Of a DNA stretch of 64,000 nt, positions 17,424 to 25,850 are shown piece by piece. The stretch lies in NCBI RefSeq assembly GCF_900169505.1, contig NZ_LT827021.1, positions 124,001-188,000 on the forward strand. Reading direction: 5' to 3'. Below the pieces are notes generated by a model. The model had not been told where the DNA came from and ran no database searches. It saw nothing but the letters and a program-made list of their open reading frames with translations. Within the stretch, counting starts at the first letter, position 1, and each line of letters begins with the position of its first letter. The translations under genes and the position numbers were made by a program. This stretch comes from Arabiibacter massiliensis. Lineage in GTDB: Bacteria > Actinomycetota > Coriobacteriia > Coriobacteriales > Eggerthellaceae.

Positions 17424-19850
17424 TCACCCCCGCAAGGCCTGACGGTGCTCGAAGATGCCCTTCCAGGGGTCTGCGCCGCGCTCGACGCGCTTGAGGGCAT
17501 CGGCCATGGTGACGGCGTCGGGCGCCACGTCGTCCAGCTCGTCCCAGCTTATCGGCAGCGACACGCGCGCGCCCGTGCGCGCCCGCAGCGAGTAGGGCGC
17601 GATGCTCGTGGCGCCCCGGCCGTTGCGCATCCAGTCGATGTACACCTTGCCGGTGCGCTTGGCCAGGCGCACGTTGCTCGTGTAGCGGTCGGGCCACTTC
17701 TCGGCCATCGTCTGCGCGATGCGCTTCGCGAAGTCGCGGAACGCGTCCCACGAAGCCTCCGGCTGGAACGGAACGACCACATGGTAGCCCTTGCCGCCGC
17801 TCGTCTTGAGGTACGTCTCGAGCCCCAGCTCTTCCAGCAGGCCCTTGAGGTCGCGCGCGCCGCGGCGCACGTGATCGAGCCCGAGGCCCTTGTCCGGGTC
17901 GAGGTCGAACACCATGAGGTCGGGCTGCTCAAGCGTCTCCACCCGGCTGCCCCATACGTGGAACTCGAGCGTGTCCATCTGCGCCTCCTCCAGGATGCCG
18001 CGTGCGGAGTCCACGTAGAAGTATTCCTCCGGCTCGCCGTCGCTCGACGGCACCTCCACGGTCACGATGCCCGGCGCGTGCGGCGACGGGTGCTTCTTGA
18101 AGAAGCAGGCCGATCCGATGCCGCGCGGGCAGCGCACGATGCTCAAGACGCGCCCGCCTGCGAAGGGCAGCATCGCGTCGGCGACGCGCGCGTAGTAGCG
18201 CACGACGTCCTCCTTCGTCACGTCGGGGTCGGTGAACAGGAGCTTTCCCGGGCTCGTGATGGTGACGCCGTCCACGACCAGCTCGCTGCTTGTAACCGCC
18301 TTCTTCTCGGCCATGCCGTCCTCCGTTTCCTCCCGCCGCACGTCGCGCGGGTCCTTGTCGATGCGCAGCCCCTGGTAGCTCGGGTGGCGCAGCTGGCCGT
18401 CGTCGGTCCACTCGGCGAACTTCACCTCGGCCACCAGCTCGGGCTCGAGCCAGAACGACTCCTCGCCCGAGCGCGGCTTCGGCGGGTTCGCGAACGGGGC
18501 GTCCGCGCGCTCGAGGCCCTCGAACCTCGCCAGCAGCTCGCGCGCGTCGTCCTCGCCGATGCCCGACCCCACGCGTCCCGCGTAGGCGAGCGCGCCGCCC
18601 TCGTAGGCGCCCAGCAGAAGCGCGCTCACGCCGCCGGGCTTCTTGGCCGTGCGGGTGAAGCCGCCCACCACGAACTCCTGGCGGTGGTCGCACTTGAGCT
18701 TGATCCAGTCGCCCGTGCGCGCGCCGCGGTAGGGGGAGTCGGCCCGCTTGCCCACCACGCCCTCGAGCCCCAGCTTGCAGGCGGCCTCGAAGCTCTCCTG
18801 GCCCCGTCCCTCCACGTGCTCGCTGTAGCGCACCTCGGGCGGCGCGGCCGCGAGCACGCCCGCGAGCAGCTGCTTGCGCTCGGCCAAGGGGCGCGCCCGC
18901 AGGTCCTCGCCGTCGAGCGCGAGCAGGTCGAACGCCACGTAGGAGGGATGCTTGCCGGCGGGGTGCTTCAGGAAGCCCTGCAACGCCTGGAAGTCCGACC
19001 GACCCTCCTCGTCGGTCACCACGAGCTCGCCGTCGAGCACCGCCGCGCGCCCGCCCGCGAGGTCGGCGAGCGCCGAAGCCACAGAAGGGAAGCGGCCGGT
19101 GTAGTCCACCCCGTTGCGGGTGACGAGCCGCGATTCGCCCGCCTCGACGAACGCGACGATGCGGTAGCCGTCGTACTTCACCTCGTAGAGCCAGGTACCC
19201 CGCGCAGGCGGCTCGCTCACGAGCTTCGCCAGCTCCACGTCCACCTGGTCGAAGGGGTTGCGCGCCAGCTGCCCGTCGTCGCCCTCGGCGATCTGAGCGC
19301 GCGTGCGCCCGGTGGCCACGCTCGTGTCGAGGCCCTCGATGCCCGCAACATCGCGCTCGAGGCCGTCGTGCTCCTTGATGAGCAGCCAGTTCTCGCCGTG
19401 CTCCTTCGGCCGGGGCTTCAGGCGCACGAGCACCCAGTCGCCCTTGAGGCGTCGCCCGCGCAGCGCGAACTTGAGCTCGCCGTCTCGCAGCGCCGCGTCA
19501 ACGTCGCCGTGCGGCTCCCACGTGCCCTCGTCCCACAGCATCACCTCGCCGCCGCCGTACTCGCCCTTCGGGATGGTTCCCTCGAACGTGCGGTAGTCGA
19601 GCGGATGGTCCTCCACGTGCACGGCCAGGCGCTTGTCGTGCGGGTTGTACGAGGGGCCCTTGGGAACGGCCCAGCTCAGCAGCACGCCGTCCCATTCGAG
19701 TCGCAGGTCGTAGTGCTCGCGTGAGGCCCAGTGGCGGTGCACGACGAACCGCAGCGGCCCGCCGGCAGGTGCGAGGGAGTCGCCGCCCTCCGGCTCAGGG
19801 GTTCGCTCGAAGTCGCGTTTCGTGTTGTAGGCGCTCAGCTTCGCGGCCAT
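17424..19850 (-). CDS. ligD: Multidomain ATP-dependent DNA ligase LigD
   Basis: An 808-residue LigD for bacterial non-homologous end joining, with domain order phosphoesterase-ligase-polymerase as in Pseudomonas. The 3'-phosphoesterase (about 30-170) shows FVVHRHWASREHYDLRLEWDG. The ligase (about 200-500) has its adenylated Lys in YEVKYDGYR near 225, DGELVV, and the GLEGVVGKR motif. The polymerase/primase (about 520-805) has the metal pair in VFDLDPDKGLG near 648 and SGGKGYHVVVP. All motifs are intact. I start at ATG 19850 (MAAKLSAYNTKRDF), because the longer frame runs back through tRNA-Gly. A Ku gene would be expected, but none is in this window. The gene is flanked by two tRNA genes. Confidence 0.95.
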   Translation of the reverse strand: MAAKLSAYNTKRDFERTPEPEGGDSLAPAGGPLRFVVHRHWASREHYDLRLEWDGVLLSWAVPKGPSYNPHDKRLAVHVEDHPLDYRTFEGTIPKGEYGGGEVMLWDEGTWEPHGDVDAALRDGELKFALRGRRLKGDWVLVRLKPRPKEHGENWLLIKEHDGLERDVAGIEGLDTSVATGRTRAQIAEGDDGQLARNPFDQVDVELAKLVSEPPARGTWLYEVKYDGYRIVAFVEAGESRLVTRNGVDYTGRFPSVASALADLAGGRAAVLDGELVVTDEEGRSDFQALQGFLKHPAGKHPSYVAFDLLALDGEDLRARPLAERKQLLAGVLAAAPPEVRYSEHVEGRGQESFEAACKLGLEGVVGKRADSPYRGARTGDWIKLKCDHRQEFVVGGFTRTAKKPGGVSALLLGAYEGGALAYAGRVGSGIGEDDARELLARFEGLERADAPFANPPKPRSGEESFWLEPELVAEVKFAEWTDDGQLRHPSYQGLRIDKDPRDVRREETEDGMAEKKAVTSSELVVDGVTITSPGKLLFTDPDVTKEDVVRYYARVADAMLPFAGGRVLSIVRCPRGIGSACFFKKHPSPHAPGIVTVEVPSSDGEPEEYFYVDSARGILEEAQMDTLEFHVWGSRVETLEQPDLMVFDLDPDKGLGLDHVRRGARDLKGLLEELGLETYLKTSGGKGYHVVVPFQPEASWDAFRDFAKRIAQTMAEKWPDRYTSNVRLAKRTGKVYIDWMRNGRGATSIAPYSLRARTGARVSLPISWDELDDVAPDAVTMADALKRVERGADPWKGIFEHRQALRG

Positions 19851-19945
19851 GGCGGGCACCTCCGTGTCTTCCGCGTTTTGCTTGGATGCTGGGCACATTC
19901 TCGCTCGCGCGCGGCCATCTTGCGGTACAATAGCCGACGCGTCAC

Positions 19946-20019
19946 GCGGGTGTGGTTCAATGGTAGAACCTGAGCCTTCCAAGCTCATGACGCGGGTTCG
20001 ATTCCCGTCACCCGCTCCA
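19946..20019 (+). tRNA. tRNA-Gly(TCC)
   Basis: The acceptor GCGGGTG/CACCCGC, the anticodon loop CTTCCAA (anticodon TCC), the T arm GCGGGTTCGATTCCCGT and an encoded CCA are present. A TACAAT -10 box lies at 19926-19931. A GC-rich stem followed by TTCTTCG (about 20030-20063) may terminate it. Confidence 0.97.
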
Positions 20020-20136
20020 CCGAATGCGAAAGGGCCGGATCGCCGCAAGCGACCCGGCCCTTCTTCGTGGCGAACCGCCGATTTCTCGCGAAAAGCCCCT
20101 CCTCATCCCTTCGCACATCATATATAACTTGCAGCA

Positions 20137-20272
20137 TCATGGACAAAATCGGCCTTCGGGACTGATTTTGTCGCGCTGCCGCCGCTGAAGAATAGAGAAA
20201 CCCCAGGTGACGAAAAGCCGAGCCAAAGGTGTTGGGCAAAAAATCAGTCCCGAAGGCCGATTTTGTCCATGA
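20137..20272. repeat. Long inverted repeat, 33-bp perfect arms
   Basis: The arms at 20137-20169 and 20240-20272 are exact reverse complements over 33 bp (TCATGGACAAAATCGG on one side, CCGATTTTGTCCATGA on the other), separated by 70 nt. The stretch 20020-20397 has no gene, only this element and the tRNA-Gly 3' region. The structure is MITE-like or a long RNA hairpin; no transposase is visible. A second element of the same design lies at 47570-47726 with different arm sequence. Confidence 0.9.
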
Positions 20273-20397
20273 CTCCCTTTGCCGCTGCGCGATTGGCCGA
20301 TGAGGTGCGGGTACCTGCGAATGCTCGCCGTCTCGACAGCAGGAGGCGCCGGCAGCGGGAGGGGAGTCGCTGCCGGCGCGCGGGGAAGGGGAGGCGG

Positions 20398-22128
20398 TTA
20401 CTTGCCCAGGTACTCCTTGGCGTCCTTCACGGCCAAACGCCCGGAGTTCACGGCCCACGCGGCCTGCGAGCCGGGGGCGAACTTCACGTCGTAGGAGTCG
20501 CCGTACAGGCCGCCCGCGTCCGAGCCGCCGGCGTACAGGCCGCCGATGACCTGGCCGTTCTCATCGAGCACCTGCGCCTTCTCGTTCACCTTGATACCGC
20601 CGCAGGTGGTGTAGAAGCCGTCGGCCGTCTCGCAGAGCCAGTACGGGCCCGCGTCCATCTTGTGCATGAACTTGGCGCGCTTGCCGAACTCCTCGTCGGC
20701 GCTCGTGTCATCGCCGTCGAGGCCGGCGGCCGCATCGCAGTAGGCGTTGTACTGGTCGAGCGTGGCCTTCACCGCGGCCGCGTCGAGGCCCACCTCGCCG
20801 CACACGGCCTCCAGTGTGTCGCCCACATGGCAGCCCTCGGCCTTCTCGAGCACCGCGCGGGCCTCGGCGAGCGGCGTGCCCGGCGTGCCGAACGAGAACA
20901 CCTGGCCGTCGGGGCCTTCCTTCTCCCAGCGCAGCATGTCGGCCTCGGTGAACAGCGCGAACGTCTTCTCCTGGTTGCGCACGCAGATGCCCGCCCCGGC
21001 GAAGTCGTCGAGCCAGAGGTCCTCCTTGCAGAAGCGCTCGCCCTTCTCGTTGAGCCACAGCGTCGGCTGCACGCCGGCGGAGTACGCGTCGGTCGTCCAG
21101 GTGGCGTTCACCGCGCCGATGGTCACCGGCCCGCACCACATGACCGTGCCGAGCCCCTCGGCCATGGCCGCGCCGGCGTCCTTGGCCATCTTGATGCCGT
21201 CGCCGGCCCGGCAGTCCATGCCGAGCGCCTGGATGTTCTCGTTCTTCGTCTCGGAAACGGCGTACAAAAACTCGGAGTTGTTGGCGTAGCCGCCGGTGCC
21301 CACGATCACCACAGGCGCCTCCACCTTGATGACGTCGCCCTTCTCGGTCTCGGCCAGAAGGCCGGCCACCTTGCCGTCCTCCACGATGAGCTTGCGGCCG
21401 AACGTGTTGAACCGCGCCTCCACGCCCAGCTTCTCGGCCTCCTCGCCGAAGCACTGCATGAAGTAGCCGCCGGGGCTCGCGTTGTCGCCCTTGTCGTAGA
21501 CGTGCCACACCTTCGGGCCCACGCCGATGGAGATATTGCCCTCGAACTTGATGCCGTGGCTCTCGAGCCAGTCGATGGTCTCGGAGGTCTGGCCGAAGAA
21601 GTTCTCGTAGAGCTTGTGCTGCGGGATCCAATGATGGTAGTTCAGGCAGGTGTTGATGGCGTTCCTCACGCCGTAGGGCGCGTCGGGGCTGTACGCGCCG
21701 GCGAACTTCACGCCGCCGTCGGCCTCGGTGAAGTGCGTCTCGAGGCCCGTCATGCCCTCGGTGCCGATGAACGACCCGCCATATCCGCCCAAGCGCTCGA
21801 TCACAACCGGCTTGAGGCCCAGGTCGATGGCCTGGATGGCCGCCGCTGTGCCCGTCCCGCCCGCGCCCACGATGCACACGTCGGCTTTGATGGTCTCGCT
21901 CGGCTCGGCCAGCTCGGGGATGGCCCAGATGGCGTCGGTGCTCGCGGCGGCTGCCTCGGGAGCGGCGGCCCCGGCTCCGGCGGCATTCGGCTCGGCGGCG
22001 TCGGCGGACGCGCCCTTCGTCTGCTGGGGCGCGCAGCCCGTCAGCGCCGCGCCCGCCAGGCCTGCCGTGAGCACGCCGGCTCCTGCCAGAAACGAGCGCC
22101 TGCTCATCTGCTTCGCATTCTCCATCAT
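20398..22128 (-). CDS. Tat-exported FAD-dependent reductase (fumarate reductase-like)
   Basis: A 576-residue flavoprotein of the fumarate reductase/succinate dehydrogenase flavoprotein (FAD_binding_2) family. It opens with a twin-arginine signal (MSRRSFLAGAG) and a lipobox-like LTGC near residue 32, so it may be exported folded and lipid-anchored. The FAD loop ADVCIVGAGGTGTAAAI lies near 80-100, and GGLYAGGSDAGGLYGDSY near the C-terminus is the second FAD contact. There is no CxxCH heme motif, so electrons must come from a separate cytochrome. Such enzymes reduce activated double bonds during anaerobic respiration; the acceptor here is unknown. The start at 22128 has AGGAGGA just upstream. 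A LysR-type gene is divergent. Confidence 0.93.
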   Translation of the reverse strand: MMENAKQMSRRSFLAGAGVLTAGLAGAALTGCAPQQTKGASADAAEPNAAGAGAAAPEAAAASTDAIWAIPELAEPSETIKADVCIVGAGGTGTAAAIQAIDLGLKPVVIERLGGYGGSFIGTEGMTGLETHFTEADGGVKFAGAYSPDAPYGVRNAINTCLNYHHWIPQHKLYENFFGQTSETIDWLESHGIKFEGNISIGVGPKVWHVYDKGDNASPGGYFMQCFGEEAEKLGVEARFNTFGRKLIVEDGKVAGLLAETEKGDVIKVEAPVVIVGTGGYANNSEFLYAVSETKNENIQALGMDCRAGDGIKMAKDAGAAMAEGLGTVMWCGPVTIGAVNATWTTDAYSAGVQPTLWLNEKGERFCKEDLWLDDFAGAGICVRNQEKTFALFTEADMLRWEKEGPDGQVFSFGTPGTPLAEARAVLEKAEGCHVGDTLEAVCGEVGLDAAAVKATLDQYNAYCDAAAGLDGDDTSADEEFGKRAKFMHKMDAGPYWLCETADGFYTTCGGIKVNEKAQVLDENGQVIGGLYAGGSDAGGLYGDSYDVKFAPGSQAAWAVNSGRLAVKDAKEYLGK

Positions 22129-22352
22129 GATGTCCTCCTCGGTATTCGGTCCTCCCGTTGGCGAAGGGGCTGCCCCTTGCCGTGCCGCCCTCCTGCGGCA
22201 TGGGTTTATTGTGGAGTAAGCGGCGTATCGAGCACAATAGGTTGACATTCAGCTAACTGTTTGCAGGTGAAACACTTGGTTTCAGCCGGCTTGCCGCGGC
22301 CTCGGCACGCCGGCGGCGTAGTACAATGGCCGGCGAGGGAAGGGGATCCGAC

Positions 22353-23273
22353 ATGCTGGAAGACAGGTGCGACTACTTCATCCTGGCCTACGACTCGCCC
22401 AGCTTCAGCGCGGCGGCGGCCAAGGTGCCCATGTCGCCGCAGGGCTTCGCCAAGGCCATCCACAACCTGGAGCGCGACCTGGGCGTTCCGCTGTTCGTGC
22501 TGGGCGACGACGGCGTGCGCCGCCCGACGCCCTACGCCGAGGAGTTCTACGAGTACGCCCGGCACGTGCAATCCGAGCGCAACCTCCTGGCCGGCGCCTT
22601 CGAGTGCATTGCGAAGAGCGGCTACCTGGAGATACGCATCGCGTCGTCGCTCGGCGTGTTCGGCATGCTGGGCCCGGACTTCCTCGACGGCTTCAAGCGT
22701 GAGCACCCCGACGCCTCGGTGACCATCAACGAGCTGCCCGACTCGCTGTGCGAATCGCTTCTGCGCGACGGGCTCTACGACCTTGCGCTCACCATCCTCC
22801 CGAGCCCCGACGACTTCGCCACCGTGCCGCTGTACTCCTCGCCGGTGGAGTACTGGGTGCACCGCGATGACCCGCTGAGCGGACGGGAGCGGCTCGGGCT
22901 GGCGGATCTGAGCGGCAGGAAGGTGGCCATCCCGGGCCGGGAGTACAAATGCCACCACGCGCTGCTCGCCGCGTGCGAGCGCGCGGGCGTCGAGCCGCCC
23001 GAGCTGGTGGAATGCTCCGAGATATTCTGGATCTACGAGTTCGCCCAAAGAGGCGAGTGCCTGGGGTTCTGCCTGCCGCACCTGGCCCGGCTCGACGTGT
23101 TCGCGGGGGAGAAGGTGAGGGCGGTCCCGCTCGAGGGGCTCGCCTGGGCGTTCGGCATCTCGCATCTGAAGACGCGCAGCCTGAGCCGCCGGGAGCAGGA
23201 CTTCGTGGACTACGTGGCCAAACGGGCGGGGGCCCTGCGCACGGCATCCGCCCGCGGCATCGTCGCCCGATGA
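22353..23273 (+). CDS. LysR-type transcriptional regulator
   Basis: A 306-residue LysR-like protein. The N-terminal winged helix (about 5-65) reads FILAYDSPSFSAAAAKVPMSPQGFAKAIHNLERDLGVPLF, the familiar pattern of this family, and the remainder is a periplasmic-binding-like effector domain (about 85-290). It is divergent from the flavoprotein reductase, with a 224-bp gap that should hold both promoters, so it probably controls that gene in response to the reductase substrate. I prefer ATG 22353 (MLEDRCDYF) with GGGAAGGGG upstream over ATG 22326. A bidirectional hairpin follows the gene. Confidence 0.92.
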   Translation: MLEDRCDYFILAYDSPSFSAAAAKVPMSPQGFAKAIHNLERDLGVPLFVLGDDGVRRPTPYAEEFYEYARHVQSERNLLAGAFECIAKSGYLEIRIASSLGVFGMLGPDFLDGFKREHPDASVTINELPDSLCESLLRDGLYDLALTILPSPDDFATVPLYSSPVEYWVHRDDPLSGRERLGLADLSGRKVAIPGREYKCHHALLAACERAGVEPPELVECSEIFWIYEFAQRGECLGFCLPHLARLDVFAGEKVRAVPLEGLAWAFGISHLKTRSLSRREQDFVDYVAKRAGALRTASARGIVAR

Positions 23274-23279
23274 AAAGGG

Positions 23280-23315
23280 AAACGCCCTCGAGGCCGATGC
23301 GTCTCGAGGGCGTTT
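23280..23315. terminator. Bidirectional terminator hairpin
   Basis: A 13-bp perfect stem AAACGCCCTCGAG/CTCGAGGGCGTTT with a 10-nt loop lies between the convergent LysR-type and glutaredoxin-like genes, with short A and T tracts on both sides. Confidence 0.85.
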
Positions 23316-23336
23316 CGCAGGGTTCGGGCGAGGGCG

Positions 23337-23579
23337 TCAGACGTGGCGCTCGCGCAGGTAGGCGATGATGTCGTCGGACTCGTACAGGGGCCTGCCCCCG
23401 ATGACGAGGCACGGCACCTGCTTCTTGCCGCCGATGTGCACGAGGTCGTTCTGGTTGCCCGGCTGAAGGGTGTCGCGCGTGTCCATCATGATCTTGTTCT
23501 CGTCCATGAAGCGCAGGACCTTCTGGCAGAACGGGCAGGACTTCTTGTAATAGAGCGTATGGTCCTCCAAGTAGGGCAT
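23337..23579 (-). CDS. Glutaredoxin/GST-N-like thiol protein
   Basis: An 80-residue thioredoxin-fold protein with the dithiol motif KKSCPFCQKVLRFMD (Cys15, Cys18), the cis-Pro segment KKQVPCLVIGG near 53-63 and the helix ESDDIIAYLRERHV. This is the glutaredoxin or glutathione-S-transferase N-terminal layout. It would reduce disulfides or act as a redox partner in the cytosol. AAAGGAGCC precedes the ATG at 23579. It is convergent with the LysR-type gene. Confidence 0.9.
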   Translation of the reverse strand: MPYLEDHTLYYKKSCPFCQKVLRFMDENKIMMDTRDTLQPGNQNDLVHIGGKKQVPCLVIGGRPLYESDDIIAYLRERHV

Positions 23580-23738
23580 GCGGGGCTCCTTTCGATGCTC
23601 GATCGGAGAGGCGAGTGAGCTTGGATTGATGGAGCTTCCAATTCTACGGTATCGCGCGCGAGCGTGCGGCTCGGCGCGGGCGACTGTTGCCAATCGGTAT
23701 ACTACCTTAACAAGAGGGAAAGGGAGGGGTGCCGCGAA

Positions 23739-23772
23739 GGTGCCCGAGTGGTTTCGGAACGGCGCTCTTGAG
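23739..23772 (+). pseudogene. tRNA-like 5' fragment (possibly tRNA-Ser)
   Basis: The sequence GGTGCCCGAGTGGTTTCGGAACGGCGCTCTTGAG looks like the 3' edge of an acceptor stem, the D arm and the start of the anticodon arm of a class II (Ser-type) tRNA. It is preceded by a TATACT -10 box at 23697-23702. The expected second half (extra arm, TTCGA T arm, CCA) is missing; instead AT-rich sequence follows, with its own promoter-like pair TTGCCA (23788) and TATATT (23810), 16 nt apart. Probably a broken tRNA gene. Confidence 0.4.
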
Positions 23773-23835
23773 AAAAAATTCTTGCATTTGCCATTGGTTT
23801 GTGCGATGCTATATTAATTTTGTTATCGAAGTCGC

Positions 23836-23865
23836 AAAAAAGCCGTCCCGCTTGGGCGGAACGGC
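23836..23865 (-). terminator. Terminator of tRNA-Arg
   Basis: On the minus strand a GCCGTTCCGC/GCGGGACGGC stem with a CCAA loop is followed by TTTTTT, directly downstream of tRNA-Arg. A standard intrinsic terminator. Confidence 0.88.
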
Positions 23866-23875
23866 GGGCGGATTC

Positions 23876-23951
23876 TGGTGCGCCCGGCAGGACTCGAACC
23901 TGCAACCGACGGATTAGAAGTCCGTTGCTCTATCCATTGAGCCACGAGCGC
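23876..23951 (-). tRNA. tRNA-Arg(TCT)
   Basis: Read on the minus strand: acceptor GCGCTCG/CGGGCGC, anticodon loop CTTCTAA (anticodon TCT), T arm GCAGGTTCGAGTCCTGC, encoded CCA at 23876-23878. From 23952 to 24491 there is no gene, only the control region of the arginine operon. Confidence 0.96.
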
Positions 23952-24143
23952 GTTTTATCGAGCACCGGTATTATACCGTAAAACCCCCGCGCGGGAAGAA
24001 CGGATGCGACAGGGGGCGCGCTCTGCCGGCTCTCGTGCAAATGTGCCGGTGCATCTGGGCTTTTGCGGGCGGCAGGGGAGCGCCTTGGGCAAACGGGGGC
24101 CCCTGCGGCAGCCGACGGGCCGCCCCATCGATGACGCGCTTGC

Positions 24144-24182
24144 ATCGGAAATGCATGTTTCTGAATATTTATGCATTCCGAT
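24144..24182 (+). promoter_or_regulatory. ARG-box-like operator upstream of arcA
   Basis: TCTGAATATTTATGCATT (24160-24177) closely resembles the ArgR/AhrC consensus (TGAAT, A/T core, ATNCA). It is embedded in an inverted repeat, ATCGGAAATGCAT with ATGCATTCCGAT (24144-24156 and 24171-24182). A weaker half-site, TATGAATAAACTGTGAA, lies at 24280-24296. ArgR-type proteins activate arginine deiminase operons in several Gram-positive bacteria. The site is about 315 nt before arcA, which is far. Assignment is inferred from sequence resemblance. Confidence 0.55.
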
Positions 24183-24491
24183 TAATCAGATCAGCGGCCC
24201 TCGCACCGCCTCGGCCCTTTCCCAAAGCCCGTTTCGATCCCGATTCACCTACTTCATTGCTCTATCGCGCCAAAGCAAATATGAATAAACTGTGAAGACA
24301 GTCATAATTAGCGCCTGCCGTTCGCCGAAAAACCACGCGGTATTTCCCGGCCCTCGATTTTGTTTCGTTTTTGTGGTTGCAATTTACCTCGAACCATGAG
24401 ATTTTGACCCTGTCAACCGGACGCCCGGTGCGCAACGGGCTGCTCCGATGGTCGAAAATCTGGAAAATGCATAAAGAAAAGGAGGGTTGCT

Positions 24492-25709
24492 ATGGCTGGT
24501 GTGAACGTCAAGAGCGAAATCAAGCCCTTGAAAAAAGTATTGTTGCACCGCCCGGGCCGAGAGCTTCTGAACCTGACGCCGAACACGCTCGAAGAGCTGC
24601 TGTTCGACGACATCCCGTTTCTGAAGGTCGCCCAGGAAGAGCACGATGCCTTCGCGCAGATCCTGCGTGACAACGGCGTCGAGGTCGTCTACCTCGAGAA
24701 GCTCATGGCGGAAGTGCTCGATCAGAACCCCGAGCTGCGCGAGAAGTTCCTCAAGCAGTGGATCGAAGAGGCCGGCATCCGCACCGACCGCTACCAGAAG
24801 ATCATCTACGACTACATGAACGACAACTACCCTGACAACTTCGAGCTGGTCCTGAAGACGATGGAGGGCATCAACCTCACCGAGCTTCACACGGACAAGT
24901 CCAACTCGCTCGTCGACCTCGTGAGCGAGGCCTCCAAGATGGTCGTCGCCCCCATGCCGAACCTGTACTTCACCCGCGACCCGTTCGCGTCCATCGGCAA
25001 CGGCGTGTCCATCAACCGCATGTACTCCGTCACGCGCAACCGCGAGACCATCTACGCCGAGTACATCTTCGGGAACCATCCGGACTTCAAGGACGTCCCC
25101 GAGTACTACAGCCGCTACAACACGTTCCACATCGAGGGCGGCGACATCCTCAACATCAACGACAAGGTCCTGGCCATCGGCATCTCGCAGCGCACCGAGC
25201 CCGACGCCATCGACGCCATCGCGCACAACATCTTCAACGACGAGACCAGCCCGGTCGAGACCATCCTGGCGTTCAACATCCCCAACAACCGCGCCATGAT
25301 GCACCTCGACACGGTGTTCACCCAGATCGACGTCGACAAGTTCACCATCCATCCCGGCATCATGGGCCCGCTGACCGTCTTCGAGATCACCCCCGAGGGC
25401 ACCGGCATCAAGGTCAAGGAGATGACGGGCAAGCTGGAGGACATCCTCGAGAAGTACGTCGGCAACCCCGTGGAGCTCATCCCCTGCGGCGGCGGCGACC
25501 GCATCGCGGCCGAGCGCGAGCAGTGGAACGACGGCTCGAACACGCTGTGCATCGCTCCGGGCACCATCGTGGTGTACGAGCGCAACGACGTGACGAACGC
25601 GCTGCTGAAGGAGAAGGGCCTCAAGGTCCTCGAGATGCCTTCCGCAGAGCTTTCCCGCGGCCGTGGCGGCCCGCGCTGCATGAGCATGCCGCTCGAGCGC
25701 GAGGACTAA
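24492..25709 (+). CDS. arcA: Arginine deiminase
   Basis: A 405-residue arginine deiminase that converts L-arginine to citrulline and ammonia, the first step of the energy-yielding ADI pathway. The full active site is visible: [18 protein letters not shown], the catalytic His in MHLDTVFT, and the nucleophilic Cys near 395 in [10 protein letters not shown]. Length is typical. A strong AAGGAGG site sits 5 nt before the ATG. It heads the operon arcA-argF/arcB-arcC-antiporter, with ARG-box-like sequences in a long upstream region. Confidence 0.98.
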   Translation: MAGVNVKSEIKPLKKVLLHRPGRELLNLTPNTLEELLFDDIPFLKVAQEEHDAFAQILRDNGVEVVYLEKLMAEVLDQNPELREKFLKQWIEEAGIRTDRYQKIIYDYMNDNYPDNFELVLKTMEGINLTELHTDKSNSLVDLVSEASKMVVAPMPNLYFTRDPFASIGNGVSINRMYSVTRNRETIYAEYIFGNHPDFKDVPEYYSRYNTFHIEGGDILNINDKVLAIGISQRTEPDAIDAIAHNIFNDETSPVETILAFNIPNNRAMMHLDTVFTQIDVDKFTIHPGIMGPLTVFEITPEGTGIKVKEMTGKLEDILEKYVGNPVELIPCGGGDRIAAEREQWNDGSNTLCIAPGTIVVYERNDVTNALLKEKGLKVLEMPSAELSRGRGGPRCMSMPLERED

Positions 25710-25728
25710 GCCCGCGCGCCTGTTTTGT

Positions 25729-25777
25729 CTTTTCCGGTTGGCCGGGGCCGTCGCAAGCGGCCCTGGCTGCCGAAAAG
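25729..25777 (+). promoter_or_regulatory. Intra-operon stem-loop between arcA and argF/arcB
   Basis: An imperfect stem of about 20 bp (CTTTTCCGG...GGCCGGGGCCG with CGGCCCTGGCTGCCGAAAAG, loop TCGCAAG) lies in the 141-nt gap. It has no T run on the + strand, so it is more likely an mRNA stabiliser or processing site setting arcA levels than a full terminator. Confidence 0.6.
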
Positions 25778-25850
25778 AGGCGGGCGGTAACTTGGCGCTG
25801 CCTGCCGATAGTGTTGTCTGTCTATCACGCACGACGAAAGGAATCGGATT

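Noticed and set aside
16795..17751. 318-residue minus-strand frame across rdgB, tRNA-Pro and ligD
   Set aside because: It reads antisense through a tRNA and two confirmed genes, and carries the tRNA complement as protein sequence.
19851..20048. 66-residue N-terminal extension of LigD
   Set aside because: It would be encoded across tRNA-Gly and its promoter; the ATG at 19850 fits the family start.
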